Assembly: GCF_000801105.2 (NCBI RefSeq)
Contig: NC_079516.1
Location: 19,939,043 to 20,003,042 of the forward strand
From: Raphanus sativus
Lineage: Eukaryota; Streptophyta; Magnoliopsida; Brassicales; Brassicaceae
Reading direction: 5' to 3'
Length of the DNA stretch: 64,000 nucleotides
Position 1 is the stretch's first letter; every line of letters starts with the position of its first letter. Below are positions 1 through 12,370 of the stretch, in pieces. Both the position numbers and the translations under genes were made by a program. The notes under the pieces were generated by a model that saw nothing but the letters and a program-made list of their open reading frames with translations, did no database searches and was not told where the DNA came from.

Positions 1-291
1 TCTCTAGAAAAGTTCCTTTGCCTTGGTGACCACAAATCGAAGGTGTAATTTGGTAATGGTGGAGAGCGATTTGCGGGGGGAAAGAGAAAAGAGAGTTAAG
101 CACCTTCTTCGTTGGACCCCCCTGACTCTTGTTCCTTTCCTGCAGGTTTGATCCGTTTTTCTTGCTCTTGATTCCCGGAAAAAAATTAAAAAAAAAGAAT
201 CGTAATTGTTTGAATTAGGGGTTTGGATTTGGACGTGGTGTACAGGTTTGAAGAATTGGTAGAGATTGATTCTTGTTGAAATTCTGTTGCA

Positions 292-1935
292 ATGTCTGGC
301 GTTGGCGAGAATCAGCTTATCTCCATTGTACCTGATGAACTCAAATTTCTTTGTAAGCATCATCTTCCTCTCTCGATAGTGATCGTGCATTCTCATGATC
401 TAATCTCGATGTGCTTGTTGTATAATAATATATGAAATTGATTCTAATGGGATGGATGCTCATGAGAATATATATATACATGTTTTGATGATATTGTTAT
501 CAGTTGAACTTGAGAAGCAAAGCTACTGTGATCTTAAAGTTGCCAATAAAACTGAGAACTATGTTGCTTTCAAGGTCATTTTTCTTACTCTGCATCAACT
601 TCATATGCTTTTCTTTTTATGATGAATGACTGTTTCTTCCCAAATATATAAATTCATGTTCGCTTAATCAGGTGAAAACAACATCTCCAAAAAAGTATTT
701 TGTAAGACCCAACACTGGTGTCATTCAGCCCTGGGACTCCTGCATCATTAGAGGTAAACCAATTGATTCGTCATCTTTGCTAGTTTATAAACTTTGAACT
801 TGAGAAGTATCTTCTGAACTGTAGTTACCCTACAAGCGCAACGGGAGTATCCTCCAGATATGCAGTGCAAAGACAAGTTTCTCCTTCAAAGCACCATCGT
901 ACCCCCACACACTGATGTTGATGAACTTCCACAAGACACTGTAAGTCCCATTCTTCATTCAGAATCATGATTTTATTCACTTTTCTGGGGAAATAAATTT
1001 ATGTAAATTTGCCATGCTTGTTTGTGTCTAGTTCACTAAGGATAGTGGGAAAACGTTAACAGAGTGTAAGCTCAAGGTCTCGTATATCTCACCCTCTACA
1101 ACCCAAAGATCCTCTGAATCTGGAGCAACCAATGGCGATGGAAATGGCTCTGATACCATCTCTGTGAGTAACAACCACATTCACCTGATATATTTCTATC
1201 TGCTTCTCCTCTTCTCTTACTGCAAAATCTCTTAAAGAGCATTATTAGCTTTCGATATACCATGGACCTCTTGCTCAGACAGACACTTTATCAATAGTCC
1301 GCTTTTAGTTGTATTAATGATACAAACTTTCATTTCAATCCATGACTATCTAGTATTCAAAATTTTTGCTTTAGAAATTGTAATGAAGGGCTGAATCGAT
1401 TGGTTGAGATATTTAGATATAGAGAATTTTTTAAGGCTTTAATTATTTCTTTTTGGTCTCTGTTATTATACCTTACTTCATGGTGTGAACAAAGGTACCA
1501 CAACTGTAGCTCACAGAATCTCACAACTCACCATATCATAGCCTAAAAGCGACTAAGTTCGTCCCTTGCTTTAATTCCCATTCTAAATTATTTACCATCA
1601 ATATGTATGATCAGACTATACAGCGGTTGAAGGAAGAGCGAGATGCAGCCGTTAAGCAAACACAACAGCTGCAACATGAACTGGTACGGTTCCATAAACT
1701 TTTCCTTGATATTCTATCACTGATTAATCAGTGTCATTTAGACGTAATTATGTGAACTTAACTGTGCTCGGTAACAATCTCCAATCACGTTTTTAAAATG
1801 ACATTGCAGGAGATGGTGAAGAGACGGAGAAACCAGAGTAACAGCGGGCTATCCTTGAAGTTGGCAGCTTTGGTTGGACTAATCGGACTCATCATCGGTT
1901 TCATCCTAAAACTCACCTTAGCTTCTCCCAAATAA
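292..1935 (+). CDS. VAP27-like MSP-domain protein (VAMP-associated)
   Basis: Seven exons: 292-352, 504-574, 672-753, 825-940, 1032-1163, 1615-1683 and 1810-1935, all with GT-AG borders, giving 218 residues. The protein opens MSGVGENQLISIVPDELKF and carries an N-terminal MSP domain (about residues 7-127). This is followed by a serine-rich linker, a short coiled coil (EERDAAVKQTQQLQHELEMV) and a C-terminal hydrophobic tail anchor ending KLTLASPK. VAP proteins are tail-anchored in the endoplasmic reticulum and bind FFAT-motif partners at contact sites with the plasma membrane and cytoskeleton; the KTTSPKKYFVRP stretch belongs to the peptide-binding face. From memory it is near-identical to Arabidopsis At5g47180 (about 220 residues). 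The start is the first ATG in frame with the family N-terminus. A leader lies in roughly the first 290 bases, and there is no break. Confidence 0.93.
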
Positions 1936-2606
1936 CAACTATCAGCAGCTTCCCCGCATCATCTACAATCTCAACGTATGTAACCGCAGGAATCAAAACG
2001 GCGTTACACATTTTGGGGTATTATACTCTGTTTTCTCAGTGATGATCTCTTCTTTGTTTTTTTTTTCTATCAAATTTGCTTATTTTTCAGTAATATTGGA
2101 CGTACATTTTTGACTCAACAGACCCTTCCTGATACTAATTTTATCCCCTCATGTATACGAATTGTGAAGGCAATCTGTTTCAAAGACTTTTAAGTCACTT
2201 CCTAGCCTTCATATGATCTTCTCTTTGAATTAGTTGAATATCCATATTTTAACTTAGGCCCAAAACTAAATCATAAATCTGAATTGGTAACTTCTCCTGA
2301 AGTGTTTCTGAAGCTGCTGATAAACTCGAGCTTTTCTTAAATGTTGTGGATTTAATAAAAAAACACTGATATGTATGACTTGTTCTTGTAAGTCTATCAT
2401 ATCACTCACCGAAGTGGATATCTACGTATTCTAAATATTTCTTCGTTGTGGAAGTAAATGAGTGATATCAACAGTTTGCAATCAATCATAATGAGTTCCA
2501 CATTTGTAACAGCTGGATGTAATCACATTTAGTTTGAAAACATAGCAACTTTAGTTTTGTTTTTGTGTAGAGTTTGATGATGGTTTTTTTTTTTTGAAAC
2601 ATTGGC
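1936..2606. other. VAP27-like 3' UTR and short intergenic DNA
   Basis: The first few hundred bases after the stop probably hold the 3' UTR, with T-rich and AATAAA-like stretches near 2355. No reading frame, RNA gene or clear repeat is visible before the target duplication at 2607. Confidence 0.5.
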
Positions 2607-3354
2607 AATATAGAGTTTGACTTTTTTTTTAACACCAAACTTTATATTAAAAAGTTTAATGAACATGAAAGTTTACAACTGAAGTAGAAGATTTTGGAGA
2701 CATGTTCGACAGTAGAACAAAGCTAGAGGACATTACAAAATAACTAAAGATAGAACCATGTAAAGACGAGTCATGCTCAGCGAGATGAAGAAACCCAAAG
2801 GAAAGGTTCATTTTTGTTTTTTCGAACAATTGATAGTCGAAAACGATGTTGATACACCTATAAGAAGAAGTTGAAATGTTGACTGTCAAGAACTTTAGGT
2901 GATAAGCTCCAGAACTGTAGGCAACATTGAGAATATAAAGTCCTATCTGACTTGATATGATGTTTAAGTAACTACAATTAGCTTTAAACCCAACAAAGTT
3001 TACCGAAGAGACTAGGTGAATTTCAAGCTCTAGCTTCACCTCCAAAAAAGTGCTTAGGATGAAGTTTGATGACAGAACTGATGGTTTATTTTGTAACCGA
3101 AGGAGACCTAAGTATACAGTCACCACACTCGTTCAAACCGATTATGTGTGAGCAAACATCGAATAAGAGGTAAAATCTTCGGGGTGGTTTGGTTTCCGGG
3201 CAACAGCTCCGGTTTGCAAGTCGCATAGTTGACTATGTGAAGAACCATCGATGCTTGAGACGGCGTAATGTGATGGAGGCGCAGCGATGATGTAGATAGT
3301 AAATCTGACGAGTCCACACTCTTGCACAGTAGTTCAAGTAATATAGAGTTTGAC
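2607..3354 (-). mobile_element. Retroposed insert with 15-bp target duplications and poly-A tail
   Basis: The 15-bp word aatatagagtttgac occurs at 2607-2621 and again at 3340-3354. Between them lies a 718-bp insert whose minus-strand 3' end is a nine-base A run, seen as T at 2622-2630. A long target duplication plus a terminal A run is the signature of L1-type target-primed reverse transcription, so this is a truncated LINE or an mRNA or other RNA retroposed by LINE machinery. The minus strand holds one open stretch of 156 codons (2656-3126) and overlapping shorter ones in the upstream part. I do not recognise the parent sequence. The same-strand frames read as remnants, not a gene. Confidence 0.78.
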
Positions 3355-3397
3355 ATAGTTTCTTTCTTCTTCTAACTTTTTCTTATGATAGTTGATA

Positions 3398-3972
3398 GGT
3401 CTGGGCGTTCGGTGGCCAGTTTGGTATCGGTCCGGGTGATTCGGATTTTTGGATTTTTTGGGTTATGCTTAGTAGTACCATTCGGTATTTACTAATTATC
3501 GGATCGGATTCGGTTCAGTTCCTTCCGGGTTCGGTTCGGATCGGATGTAAACAATGTTTAAAATCGTTCACAAATATATTTTTAAAACCTCAAAAAGTGA
3601 CAAATTTTTGTTTCAAAATATATATAAATTGCTTACAAATCTAATTAAATATTAATTAAACTAACTAAATTAGCTAAAAATAATTCAAAATAACAAATAA
3701 AATAAACTACAAAAATATTTTGAATAGTCAAAAATATCTAAATCACCTTAAAATATATCAAAACATTAACATATTTAACTAATTTCAGATATTTTCGGAT
3801 CCTAGTTCGTATTTCGGATCGGTTCGGGTTATAACCAAACACCAAAGTACTAAGCTCATAAGTCCCGTTCAGATAATTTTGTATAACAGTTCGGTTTTGG
3901 TTTCTTTTATTCCGGTTCGGGTTTAGATAGGTACTTCGGATTGAGTTAAAAACGTCCAGGCCTAGTAGTTGA
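3398..3972. mobile_element. MITE-like element rich in GGTTCGG motifs
   Basis: The left end taggtctgggcgttcgg and the inverted right end (read outward, taggcctggacgtttt) form imperfect terminal inverted repeats, and tagttga flanks both sides. The ends are rich in TTCGG/CCGAA motifs and the middle is AT-rich with no coding potential. Related right-end sequence occurs at 11.56 kb and a similar left end near 59.52 kb, so this is a repeated non-autonomous family. The superfamily is not certain. Confidence 0.6.
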
Positions 3973-4731
3973 AGTTATTAAATAAGAGTGATTCACAATG
4001 AGCTTTTTAGCTAAGTAGATTTTAATGACGAACTATATTCAAAGTTGCTTTTAGCTGTTGGCCTGTTTCCAACCCATATTTACTCTATGTATGTGTATAC
4101 TAATTCAATGTATTTTGCGGGATTTTATAAGTGTAAATATTAATCAGGAACTGGCCCAAGATGGCATCAATAACTTAGTACAGATATGGAAACAGAAGTA
4201 TCACCTACTGGCAAGAAATAAAAATATCACAAACCTACTGTTTTGACTAGCCAGCTTTTGCAAGTAAAACTGAAGTTCATATCTACTACCACACATATAT
4301 CCATGACCTAAACCACCTGATACTATGTCCACAAACAAACAAAAGTTTCATCTCAAATTAAGGTATCAAGTTAGTAGAAGGTTGAACAAGAAACCTAGAA
4401 ATCCTAATCTTGACGCAATATTTCCTCCATGGCCTGCCTCTATCGGGCCAATCAGTGTCGTCTTAACCAATAAAATACCCATGGACGAAACATGGAATAT
4501 AGATCTTTTTATAAATACTTTCTGTATTTTTTTCTTCATTGCATTTCTTTAACTTGGACTAAAAGAAGTTCTAGATAGAAAAAAAAGTACCAATTTTACC
4601 ATTGGTGAAGTATAAAATTTTTCTTCTCAGCAGAATTTTTGTTGTTTTGTCTTATAATAAGTTAGTATTATAATGAAAAGTCTTTTTATATGTAAATTAG
4701 GTTAACTTAATTATGGACCTTTTATTAATTC

Positions 4732-5637
4732 TCTATATATTAAAAGAGAAGCATTACAATAATTTTTGTAGCCACGTGTCATCACCATAATCATTTTTAG
4801 AATACATAGAAAAATATGTTAGTCCATCTTATTATATAATAAGTATTTATTAAATTAACCATAAATTAATTATTAATATTATTCATTGTTTCCTTATATA
4901 AAATCACGGAATTGCCTAATGTGGCTTAAGCATATATGACAATTTAATGATTTTGAATAATAAAGATTTGACGAAAATTAATCTTTTCTCTACATTTCAT
5001 ATAGTTATAACTTATTAAAATAAATTAAACAACCACATAAAATATATAATAAATATTCAATTTTTCTGAATATGTTATAATTTGAATTTTTAAAAACAAC
5101 TATAAATAAATAATTTTTTTATAAATCTCACTTTAAAATTTTTGTGATCCATTATGATAACAAAATTATATAAGTAGGATGTCTTATTTAATAAATATAA
5201 ATATATATATATATATATTAATATTTTAAAAGTAAATTATATACCATATAAAAATACATTAATGTTTTAAATCGAAACTTGCTTTGATTTCTTTTTGAGA
5301 AAATTTCTGAACAAATATTGACAACTTAATATCTATATTTTAAACTTTGCATTGAATGTTTAAAAAATATAAATTACTAAAATTGTTAAACACCCCAAAG
5401 ACAGTGGTTTTAATTTTTTGTTACAAAAATACAAATGATAAAAAGTAGAAAAAGTGTTTGTTTGAAATTAATAGAATTTATTTATGTGTTTGCACCAGTT
5501 TAATTATATACGAAGAAGTTACTACATTTTAGTTATTCAATATATATCTATTATTACATAGTATATAAAAGCATATAATACATAAAAATAATTTATATAT
5601 AATATTCTTTCCGCGCAAAACGCTGATCTTAACTTAG
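4732..5637 (+). mobile_element. Non-autonomous Helitron
   Basis: The 5' end at 4732 (tctatatattaaaagagaag, followed by a ccacgtgtcatcacc tract) is a typical Brassicaceae Helitron terminus. The 3' end near 5611-5637 shows a degenerate GC-rich hairpin (ccgcgcaaaacgc) then cttag before a T, as expected for insertion between A and T. The interior is AT-rich and non-coding. Confidence 0.65.
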
Positions 5638-5682
5638 TTTAACATATTAAAATGAATCATTAAGATAACACTAAAAAATTAC

Positions 5683-7843
5683 GGACCCATGGACCCTTGG
5701 AAAATGCCAATGTTGATATAGCCAAGAGTCAACACTACACTGTGGCCAATAAGCCAAATGATATAGGCCTGTAAAGATTATCTTTATTAAAAAAACATAC
5801 TTCATTTTTTAATCTTCATAAAATAAACTATTTATTCATATTCAATTATACGACCATAGTTATTTCATTTATTTGATCAATATTGTTCTCAAGTTACCGG
5901 AGCTTGACCAGGAATTCTAGAAACCTTAAACTTTTACACACTCTTACCACTAACTCCTTTCTCTAACAAATACTTATTAACCAAATACAATTCATCATAC
6001 ACATAATGCTTCCCTTTTCCATCCCCTCTCTCGTCTCCCCGTATCACTCTCACTTCCCTCTTATGTCTCATGCTGTTAGCTAAAGCTAAATTACCTTTTA
6101 TCATCTTCTGATCTTCAGCTTTATTTTCTTTGCTTATCATGTTTCCTCCTTCACCAGTATATACCATACCATCAGCATTAAACTTATCATTAAAATCATA
6201 TCTTTCTGATGAAACAATGCTTGTCGCCAACTTCACACCTCCTATTTCCACATAGTCTATCCCGGACATGGTCCTGAAATGAAGCCCGAGAAGACGAAGT
6301 TCGGCTTTGTACTGAAACTCATCCCCAATTTAGATTCCAGGAACTTTTGCAATTCATTTCGGTGTGTTCACGTTTTTTCCTTCTTTCTCTAAGAAAACTT
6401 GTGTTTTGAGGTCTATTCTAGCTCTTGCACCATATAAATCTCCACCGCGACTAACTTGTTTGTCACGGTCCAACTGTCTGAAAACTTCTTTGAAAACACG
6501 GAAGACCTCATGCACTTTCCCACCAGGTGTAGGAACATGGTCATCTTGATGAGAGTTTCTAAACTCTTATTCTTCTCTGAGAGAAATTCCAACATGTTCT
6601 GAATCTGCAACAGCATGACTGACACAAGGATTCTTGACAACAACATCACCTGTTATTGATTTCTTGAAAGCCTTGTCAGGAACATTAGTGGAAGATCCAC
6701 AATCAGGTGGAAAGTCTGTAGATGCACAGACAACTGGTCGCTTCTGAGAAGGATTCCATATTATTGTAGAGAATTACTGAAGAGTTTGAGTAGTTAATTG
6801 TCTCTATTTATATTAAAAGTATAATTATATCTACATTATTAAAGGTCTCTCTAAGGGATATGCATGGATTCAGATACTAATGTTGATAAGATATTTTATG
6901 TAATTGTATTGACCATTTGGTAAATGAAAGTAAAAAAAAGTAGTTATGACTCTTAGATTAGTAAATCGATCATGCAATTCTGTTTTGTTGTTCATAGGAA
7001 ATGAAAAAGTATTATGTGGAATCAACTAATCATAAATAGGTATATAAATTTTCAGTCTATAAAATAATGTTTTGCTTTTAAAAGTTCAAGAAGATAACAA
7101 AATATGATTATTTTTTAATGAGATGCATTAATAAATTTGTTTTAACACTGCATCGTTTAGGAAGATAAAAAGATTGATTGGTAGAAGCTGTGATTTTAAT
7201 TTAGATATAAGATGTTAATCTTTATGTTGTTAGCGCAGATTTTATTGTTGTATATTTATATTAATAAATTTTAAAGCACTAAATATAAATTTTTTACAAA
7301 AATTGATTTTTCAATCTAGTAGATTATCTATTGTAATTTTAAAGATGTAGTGTTAAGTTATTCTTAGATATAGATCCACGCGATGGTGCATATTTTTTCA
7401 TTTATGAAAAACAATATTTATATTACTGATTTTAAGTTTATAAAATCCAAATCTTATTTTAGAGTCTTCCTTTGCACTTTGCATCTATTATATTAATTAT
7501 AAGCCATAATAATTAAAAGCTCTTGCTTTGCTAAAATATTTACAATGAGTTGCCACTGCATTAAGCCTACCACTTTTGTTGTAGCATATCTTATTCAATT
7601 AGTTTTCCCATAAATTATACATCAATATCATTCACTTTAAAATAAACTAGATTTTGACATACACTTTCAAACCGCGGAAAATTTTGTGAATAATTTTTCT
7701 ATTAATAATGTTACAAATGTTTTGTTCATTTATAAGAATTTTGTCTATTTAAAAAATTTTCATTTAAGCCCAATCCGAATCCGCAGTAGAACTGATAAAC
7801 CGTAATCTGATATGTAATTCAGTTTGGATTTTAAGAAATATCC
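5683..7843. repeat. Segmental tandem duplication, copy A
   Basis: This block aligns base for base, with small indels, to copy B at 8836-11002, about 3,153 bp downstream. Homology begins at the shared ggacccatggacccttgg, runs through an SRA gene on the minus strand and its TATA-bearing upstream region, and ends near the shared tatgtaattcagtttg. Copy A contains the broken SRA gene and copy B the intact one. Confidence 0.85.
5896..6757 (-). pseudogene. SRA/YDG-domain protein pseudogene (duplicate of 9038-9907)
   Basis: This is a close copy of the intact SRA gene at 9038-9907, with at least three lesions. An extra G directly after the start ATG shifts the frame at codon 2. A CAA-to-TAA change near 6330 puts a stop in the equivalent of KIQIGDEF. 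A TAC-to-TAA change near 5936 ends the C-terminal part before YKFKL. The longest surviving frame covers the SRA core from MSGIDYVEIGG to GVSGKSV (5934-6269, minus strand). SRA domains bind hemimethylated or methylated cytosine in DNA. The upstream TATA-like element is still present. Expression of a truncated SRA core from an internal ATG cannot be excluded but is unlikely. Confidence 0.88.
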
Positions 7844-8835
7844 ATTATTTAAAACCCAATAAAATCTGTAAAAAAACGCTAAATCTCGAGGTTTATAAAT
7901 TTTTTGAACCGATGGGTGAACGATATGTGAAAAAACTCCATTACCAATGTTACAATTTTTTTTAATTTATAAAAATTATGTCTATTTAAAATATTTTTGC
8001 ATATAAATCAGCATTTTTAAACACGATCCAGATGTCGGTCAAATAGATATCTGATATGTAATCTGGTTTGGGTTTTAAGAAATATCCGTTATCTAAAACC
8101 CCGATAAAATCTAAAAAACCCTTCTAATTCTCGCGACTAACCGGCTGAACCGATGGGTGACCGATATATAAATCCAATTTGATTTGAATTGTAAATTTTA
8201 AAATTTAATAGTTAATTTAATTTTTAAATTAAATATTTTAAATAATTTTTAGTGTTTACATTAGTTTATTTTTATTATATCTCTTTTAACTCCAACTTGT
8301 TAAAAAATGAACCTTGACTGGTTATTTCATAATTATTTTAACATTCGGAAATCTTTAAAAAACTACACAATAAAAAATCACATAAAACATCATAACCAAT
8401 ATGATTAATTTATAAATATATAATCATATAAACTAAAATAAGGTGTACAAAACTAATGGTCATTAATGAATATTTTTTGTTTATTTTTATTTTGTAAAAT
8501 TTGTTGAGAGAGTTTTGCTTAGTTTTACATTAAATTTTTTTATTTTGTTTTTTTAGACGCAGAGCTGGCTTTTGTTATTATGCAAGCCTTCCATATCCAT
8601 CAATATTTGTTTTTTGATTGTTTAGAATCTTACCATAAAAATTGATTTACAAATTTCAGCATCAATTTTCATGATATAAAGTAGTACCATATAAATAGGC
8701 TAGATATTAGGATTTTGTTATTAAAATTAAATATTTTTGGCTTAAGTATGTAATATAGTTTGATTTAGTGGAATTAATTATAGGGTATAGTGTTTAAATA
8801 TATTTTACCTCGAATCAAGTTGGGTCCAAATTTGA
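6758..8835. other. AT-rich intergenic DNA between SRA duplicates
   Basis: No gene is visible. Up to 7843 it belongs to duplication copy A. Near 7765-7940 and 8010-8175 a unit of roughly 170 bp (…tctgatatgtaatc…gggttttaagaaatatcc…ccgatgggtga…) occurs twice in tandem with moderate divergence. The rest is low-complexity AT-rich sequence. Confidence 0.55.
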
Positions 8836-9037
8836 GGACCCATGGACCCTTGGAAAATTCCAATGTTGCTATAACCAAAAGTCAACATTGTGGCCAATAA
8901 GCCAAATACAACCTATATCATACATATAAAGATTCTGTTTATTAAAAATATACTTCATTTTCTAATCTTCATACAATAAATAATTCATATTCAATTATAC
9001 GACCATAATTATTTCATTTATTTGATTAATACTATTC

Positions 9038-9907
9038 TCAAATTACTGGAGCTTGACCAGGAATTCTACAAAGCTTAAACTTGTACACACTCTTACCACT
9101 GGCTCCTTTCTCTAACCAATACTTATCAACCAAATACAACCCATCATACACATAATGCTTCCCTTTTCCATCCCATCTCTCGCCTCCACGTATCACTCTC
9201 ACTTCCGTCTTATGTCTCATGCTGTTAGCTAAAGCTAAATTACCCTTTATCATCCTCTGATCTTCAGCTTTCTTTCCCTTGCTTATCATGTTTCCTCCTT
9301 CACCAGTATATACCATACCATCAGCAGCAAACTTATCATTAAAATCATATCTGTCCGATGAAACAATGCTTGTCGCCAACTTCACACCTCCTATTTCCAC
9401 ATAGTCTATCCCAGACATGGTCCTGAAATGAAGCCCGACAAGACGAAGTTCGGCTTTGTACTGAAACTCATCCCCAATTTGGATTTTAGGAACTTGTCCA
9501 ATTCTGTTCGGTGTGTTCACGTTTTTTCCTTCTTTTTCTAAGAAAACTTGTGTTTTGAGGTCTATTCTAGCTGTTGCCTCGTATAAATCTCCACCGCGCC
9601 TAGCTTGTTTGTCACGATCCAACTGTCTGAACACTTCTTTGAAAACACGCAAGACCTCATGCACTTTCTCACCAGGTGTAGGAACATGGTCATCTTGATG
9701 AGAGTTTCTAAACTCTTGTCCTTCTCTGAGAGAAACTCCAACATGTTCTGAATCTGCAACAGCATGACCGACACTAGGATTCTCGACAACAACATCACCT
9801 GTTATTGATTTCTTGAAAGCCTCGTCAGGAACACTACTGGAAGATCCACAATCAGGTGGAAAGTCTGTAGATGCACGGACAACTGGTTGCTTCTGAGAAG
9901 GATTCAT
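9038..9907 (-). CDS. Stand-alone SRA/YDG-domain protein
   Basis: A single-exon gene of 289 residues, starting MNPSQKQPVVRASTDFPP. Residues 1-80 are a polar, low-complexity leader. Residues 80-140 hold a conserved helical linker (VHEVLRVFKEVFRQLDRDKQ). Residues 145-285 are the SRA/YDG fold, with the family motifs GDEFQYKAEL, LVGLHFRTMSGIDY, ATSIVSS, VYTGEGGN, VKGN-like IKGNLALANS and YVYDGLYLV. There is no SET, RING or PHD domain, unlike SUVH or VIM proteins. From memory the syntenic Arabidopsis relatives are At5g47150/At5g47160. The family is inferred to bind methylated cytosine in chromatin; the stand-alone members have no role that I know. A TATAAATA-type box sits on the minus strand about 45 bases upstream of the ATG, near 9950-9960. 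Confidence 0.85.
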   Translation of the reverse strand: MNPSQKQPVVRASTDFPPDCGSSSSVPDEAFKKSITGDVVVENPSVGHAVADSEHVGVSLREGQEFRNSHQDDHVPTPGEKVHEVLRVFKEVFRQLDRDKQARRGGDLYEATARIDLKTQVFLEKEGKNVNTPNRIGQVPKIQIGDEFQYKAELRLVGLHFRTMSGIDYVEIGGVKLATSIVSSDRYDFNDKFAADGMVYTGEGGNMISKGKKAEDQRMIKGNLALANSMRHKTEVRVIRGGERWDGKGKHYVYDGLYLVDKYWLEKGASGKSVYKFKLCRIPGQAPVI

Positions 9908-9947
9908 ATTATTGTAGAGAATTACTGAAGAGTTTGAGTAGTTAATT

Positions 9948-9962
9948 GTCTCTATTTATATT
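9948..9962 (-). promoter_or_regulatory. TATA box of SRA gene
   Basis: The minus strand reads aatataaatagagac, a good plant TATA element about 45-55 bases upstream of the start codon at 9907. The same element is kept upstream of the pseudogene copy near 6805-6820. Confidence 0.5.
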
Positions 9963-11002
9963 AAAAATGTAATAGTATCTACATTAATAAAGGTTTCTCT
10001 TAGGGATATGCATGGATTCGGATATTAATGTTGATAAGATATTTTATGTAATTGTATTGATCATTTGGTAAATGAAAGTAAAAAAAAAGTAGTTATGACT
10101 CTTAGATTAGTAAATCAATCATGCAATGCTGCTTTGTTGTTCATAGGAAATGAAAAAGTATATATAATTTTTCAGTCTATAAAAATAATGTTTTGCTTTT
10201 AGAAGTTTAAGAAGATTACAAAATATGACTTTTTAAAAGATATGCATTAATACATTTGTTTTCACACTGCATCATTTAGGAAGATAAAAAGATTGATTGG
10301 TAGAAGCTGTGATTTTAATTTAGATATAAGATATAACTTTTTATGTTCTAGTGTAGATTTTATTGTTGTAGATCTATATCAATAAATTTTAAAGTACTAA
10401 ACATAATTTTTTTACATCTTATATCTAAGTAAAAAAAAGCCTTAGTTTCAAAAAATATATAATATTCTTACAAAAATTGATTTTTAAATCTAATACATTA
10501 TCAATTGTAACTTTAAAGATGTATGTTAAGTTATTATTAGATATAGATCCGCGCGACGGTGCAGATTTTTTCATTTATGAAAAACAATATTTAAATTATT
10601 GATTTTAGGTTTATAAAATCTAAATTTTATTTTAGATTTTTCCTTTGCACTTTGCATCTATTATACTAATTATAGGTCATAATAATTAAAAGCCCTTGCT
10701 TTGCTAGAATATTTACAATGAGTTACCACTGTTTAAGTCTACCACTTTCGTTGTAGCATATCTTATACAATTATTTTTCGTATAAATTATACATCAATAT
10801 CATTCACTTTAAACTAAATTAGATTTTAACCCGTACTTTGACTCCGAAAATTTTATGATAATTTTTTTTAATAATGTTAGAAATGTTTTGCTGATTTATA
10901 AGAATTTTGTCTATTTAATACATTTTCATCTAAACCCGATCTGAATCCGCAGTCGAACTGGTAAACCGTAGTTTGATATGTAATTCAGTTTGAGTCTTAA
11001 AT

Positions 11003-11575
11003 TTCTTTTACCTGAAAGAACCGGAACTAGAAAAAACAACCCGAATAGACCCGAACTCGAAAAGAACCGACCCAAATAGATCCGACCCGATAAGAACTGA
11101 TTTGTACCCGATTTAAAACATGTATATCCAAAACTATGAGTTTTCTGTTCTATTATATATATATATATATATCATTTTATGATTTAGTTGTAATATCATT
11201 TGTTGACAATATTTGTTATATTTTGTAACATTTTTAAGTAACATCAAGTTTTAAAATTTAGTAATTATTAGTAGTTTAATTTAAGTTATTTTGTAAAATT
11301 TTAGATATATATGACAAATCTTAACTAGTTATAGTATGTCATGTCTTTTTCAGATCTTAAATACCTGAACCCGATTCGGACCCGATATGGATCCAAAATG
11401 TTTTTTGATATTTTATAGGTATTAGAATTATAGACCCAAACCGACCCAAATCCAACAAAACCCGACCTGGAATGGACCCGAAAAATTATAGGTATGTATA
11501 TGGGTCCAAATTTCTAGGATCCGAAAAATCCGGACCCGAGAAGACCCGACCCGAGGACCCGAATGCCCAGGCCTA
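11003..11575. mobile_element. CCGAACC/GGACCCG-rich MITE-like element
   Basis: Repeated gacccga/gaacccga motifs at both sides surround an AT-rich core. The right end, gaatgcccaggccta, matches the inverted-repeat end of the 3398-3972 element. A matching left terminus is not evident at the junction with duplication copy B, so this element is probably truncated or rearranged. Confidence 0.5.
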
Positions 11576-12370
11576 CTCGAAAGCTAATTAAAACGATAAT
11601 GAAGATAATTCATTCAGATGAAGAGGAGAAAGAATCTCAGATGCTCTTAATGAGGAAAAAGGTATTTTGGCGTACTCTTACAAATTATGGTGTACTCTTG
11701 TCTATTATGATACTCTTCATATGGATGGGCAAAGTCGAAAGTGCCCCTCTCTACATGACCAATCAAAACCAAGCGTACTTTCTCTCTCCTCTGTATTTTT
11801 ACAGGTTTGGCATTTCGCTAGGAGATCGCGAGAGTTCTCCTCCCTCAAATCAGCGATTCTTCGATTAGAGACTGTGGCTTGCTTGGATTCTGAATCATTG
11901 AGCAATTGATCCCTAACACAAGTCAAATCAACTTCAGGTAAAGCATTATCTTGGTTTGTATCTTATGAATTCTCGTCCCCATCTCAAAATAGAATGAATG
12001 CTCATTCGGTTAATTAGAGGTGATATTAGACAGTAGATTTCATAAATGGAAAAGTGTGGGAGCTAGATGGTGTGTTTGTTATGGAATTGGATAATCAACA
12101 AGAAATGTCGGGAATCAAAGCTGAACTCCCGAATGAATAGTGTGAAACTGGTAGACTAGAAAAGTGTAAGTAGGTGAAACTTTACTCCCCGACAAAAATG
12201 TGTAATAAGGTATAACTTATTATAACTTTAATAGCAAAACTGTGTAAGTAGGTGAAACTTTATTCACTGACAAAAATGTGTAACAAAGTATAACTTAGTA
12301 TAACTTTAATAGCAAAACTGTATAACTAGGATTAACTTTAATGATTTTAAATCTTTTTGTACAACAAATA
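11576..12370. other. Presumed 5' region of a Mutator-like element
   Basis: No protein-coding gene is visible. It contains a short region with splice-like signals (tttttacag near 11805) and, at 12163-12317, two copies of a ~78-bp tandem repeat (gtgtaagtaggtgaaacttt… to …ctttaatagcaaaact) plus a partial third. Its place directly before the transposase relic suggests it is the element's leader. Confidence 0.4.
12163..12340. repeat. ~78-bp tandem repeat, 2.3 copies
   Basis: The unit begins gtgtaagtaggtgaaacttt and includes aaaatgtgtaa and gtataactta before ending taatagcaaaact. Copies start near 12163 and 12241; a degraded third start (gtataactaggattaac) follows near 12319. Confidence 0.75.

Larger units (their letters stand above)
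8836..11002. repeat. Segmental tandem duplication, copy B
   Basis: This is the partner of copy A (5683-7843). It includes the intact minus-strand SRA gene and about 1.1 kb of its upstream DNA. Several indels, for instance a shorter tract near 10160 and an extra tract near 10410-10470, show that the copies have diverged for some time. Confidence 0.85.

Noticed and set aside
4..396. 130-codon minus-strand frame
   Set aside because: It is antisense to the leader and first exon of the VAP27-like gene and has a random-looking composition.
11563..11926. Overlapping frames of 69-101 codons
   Set aside because: Three mutually overlapping frames in different phases, with no family similarity; they lie in the presumed leader of the transposase relic.
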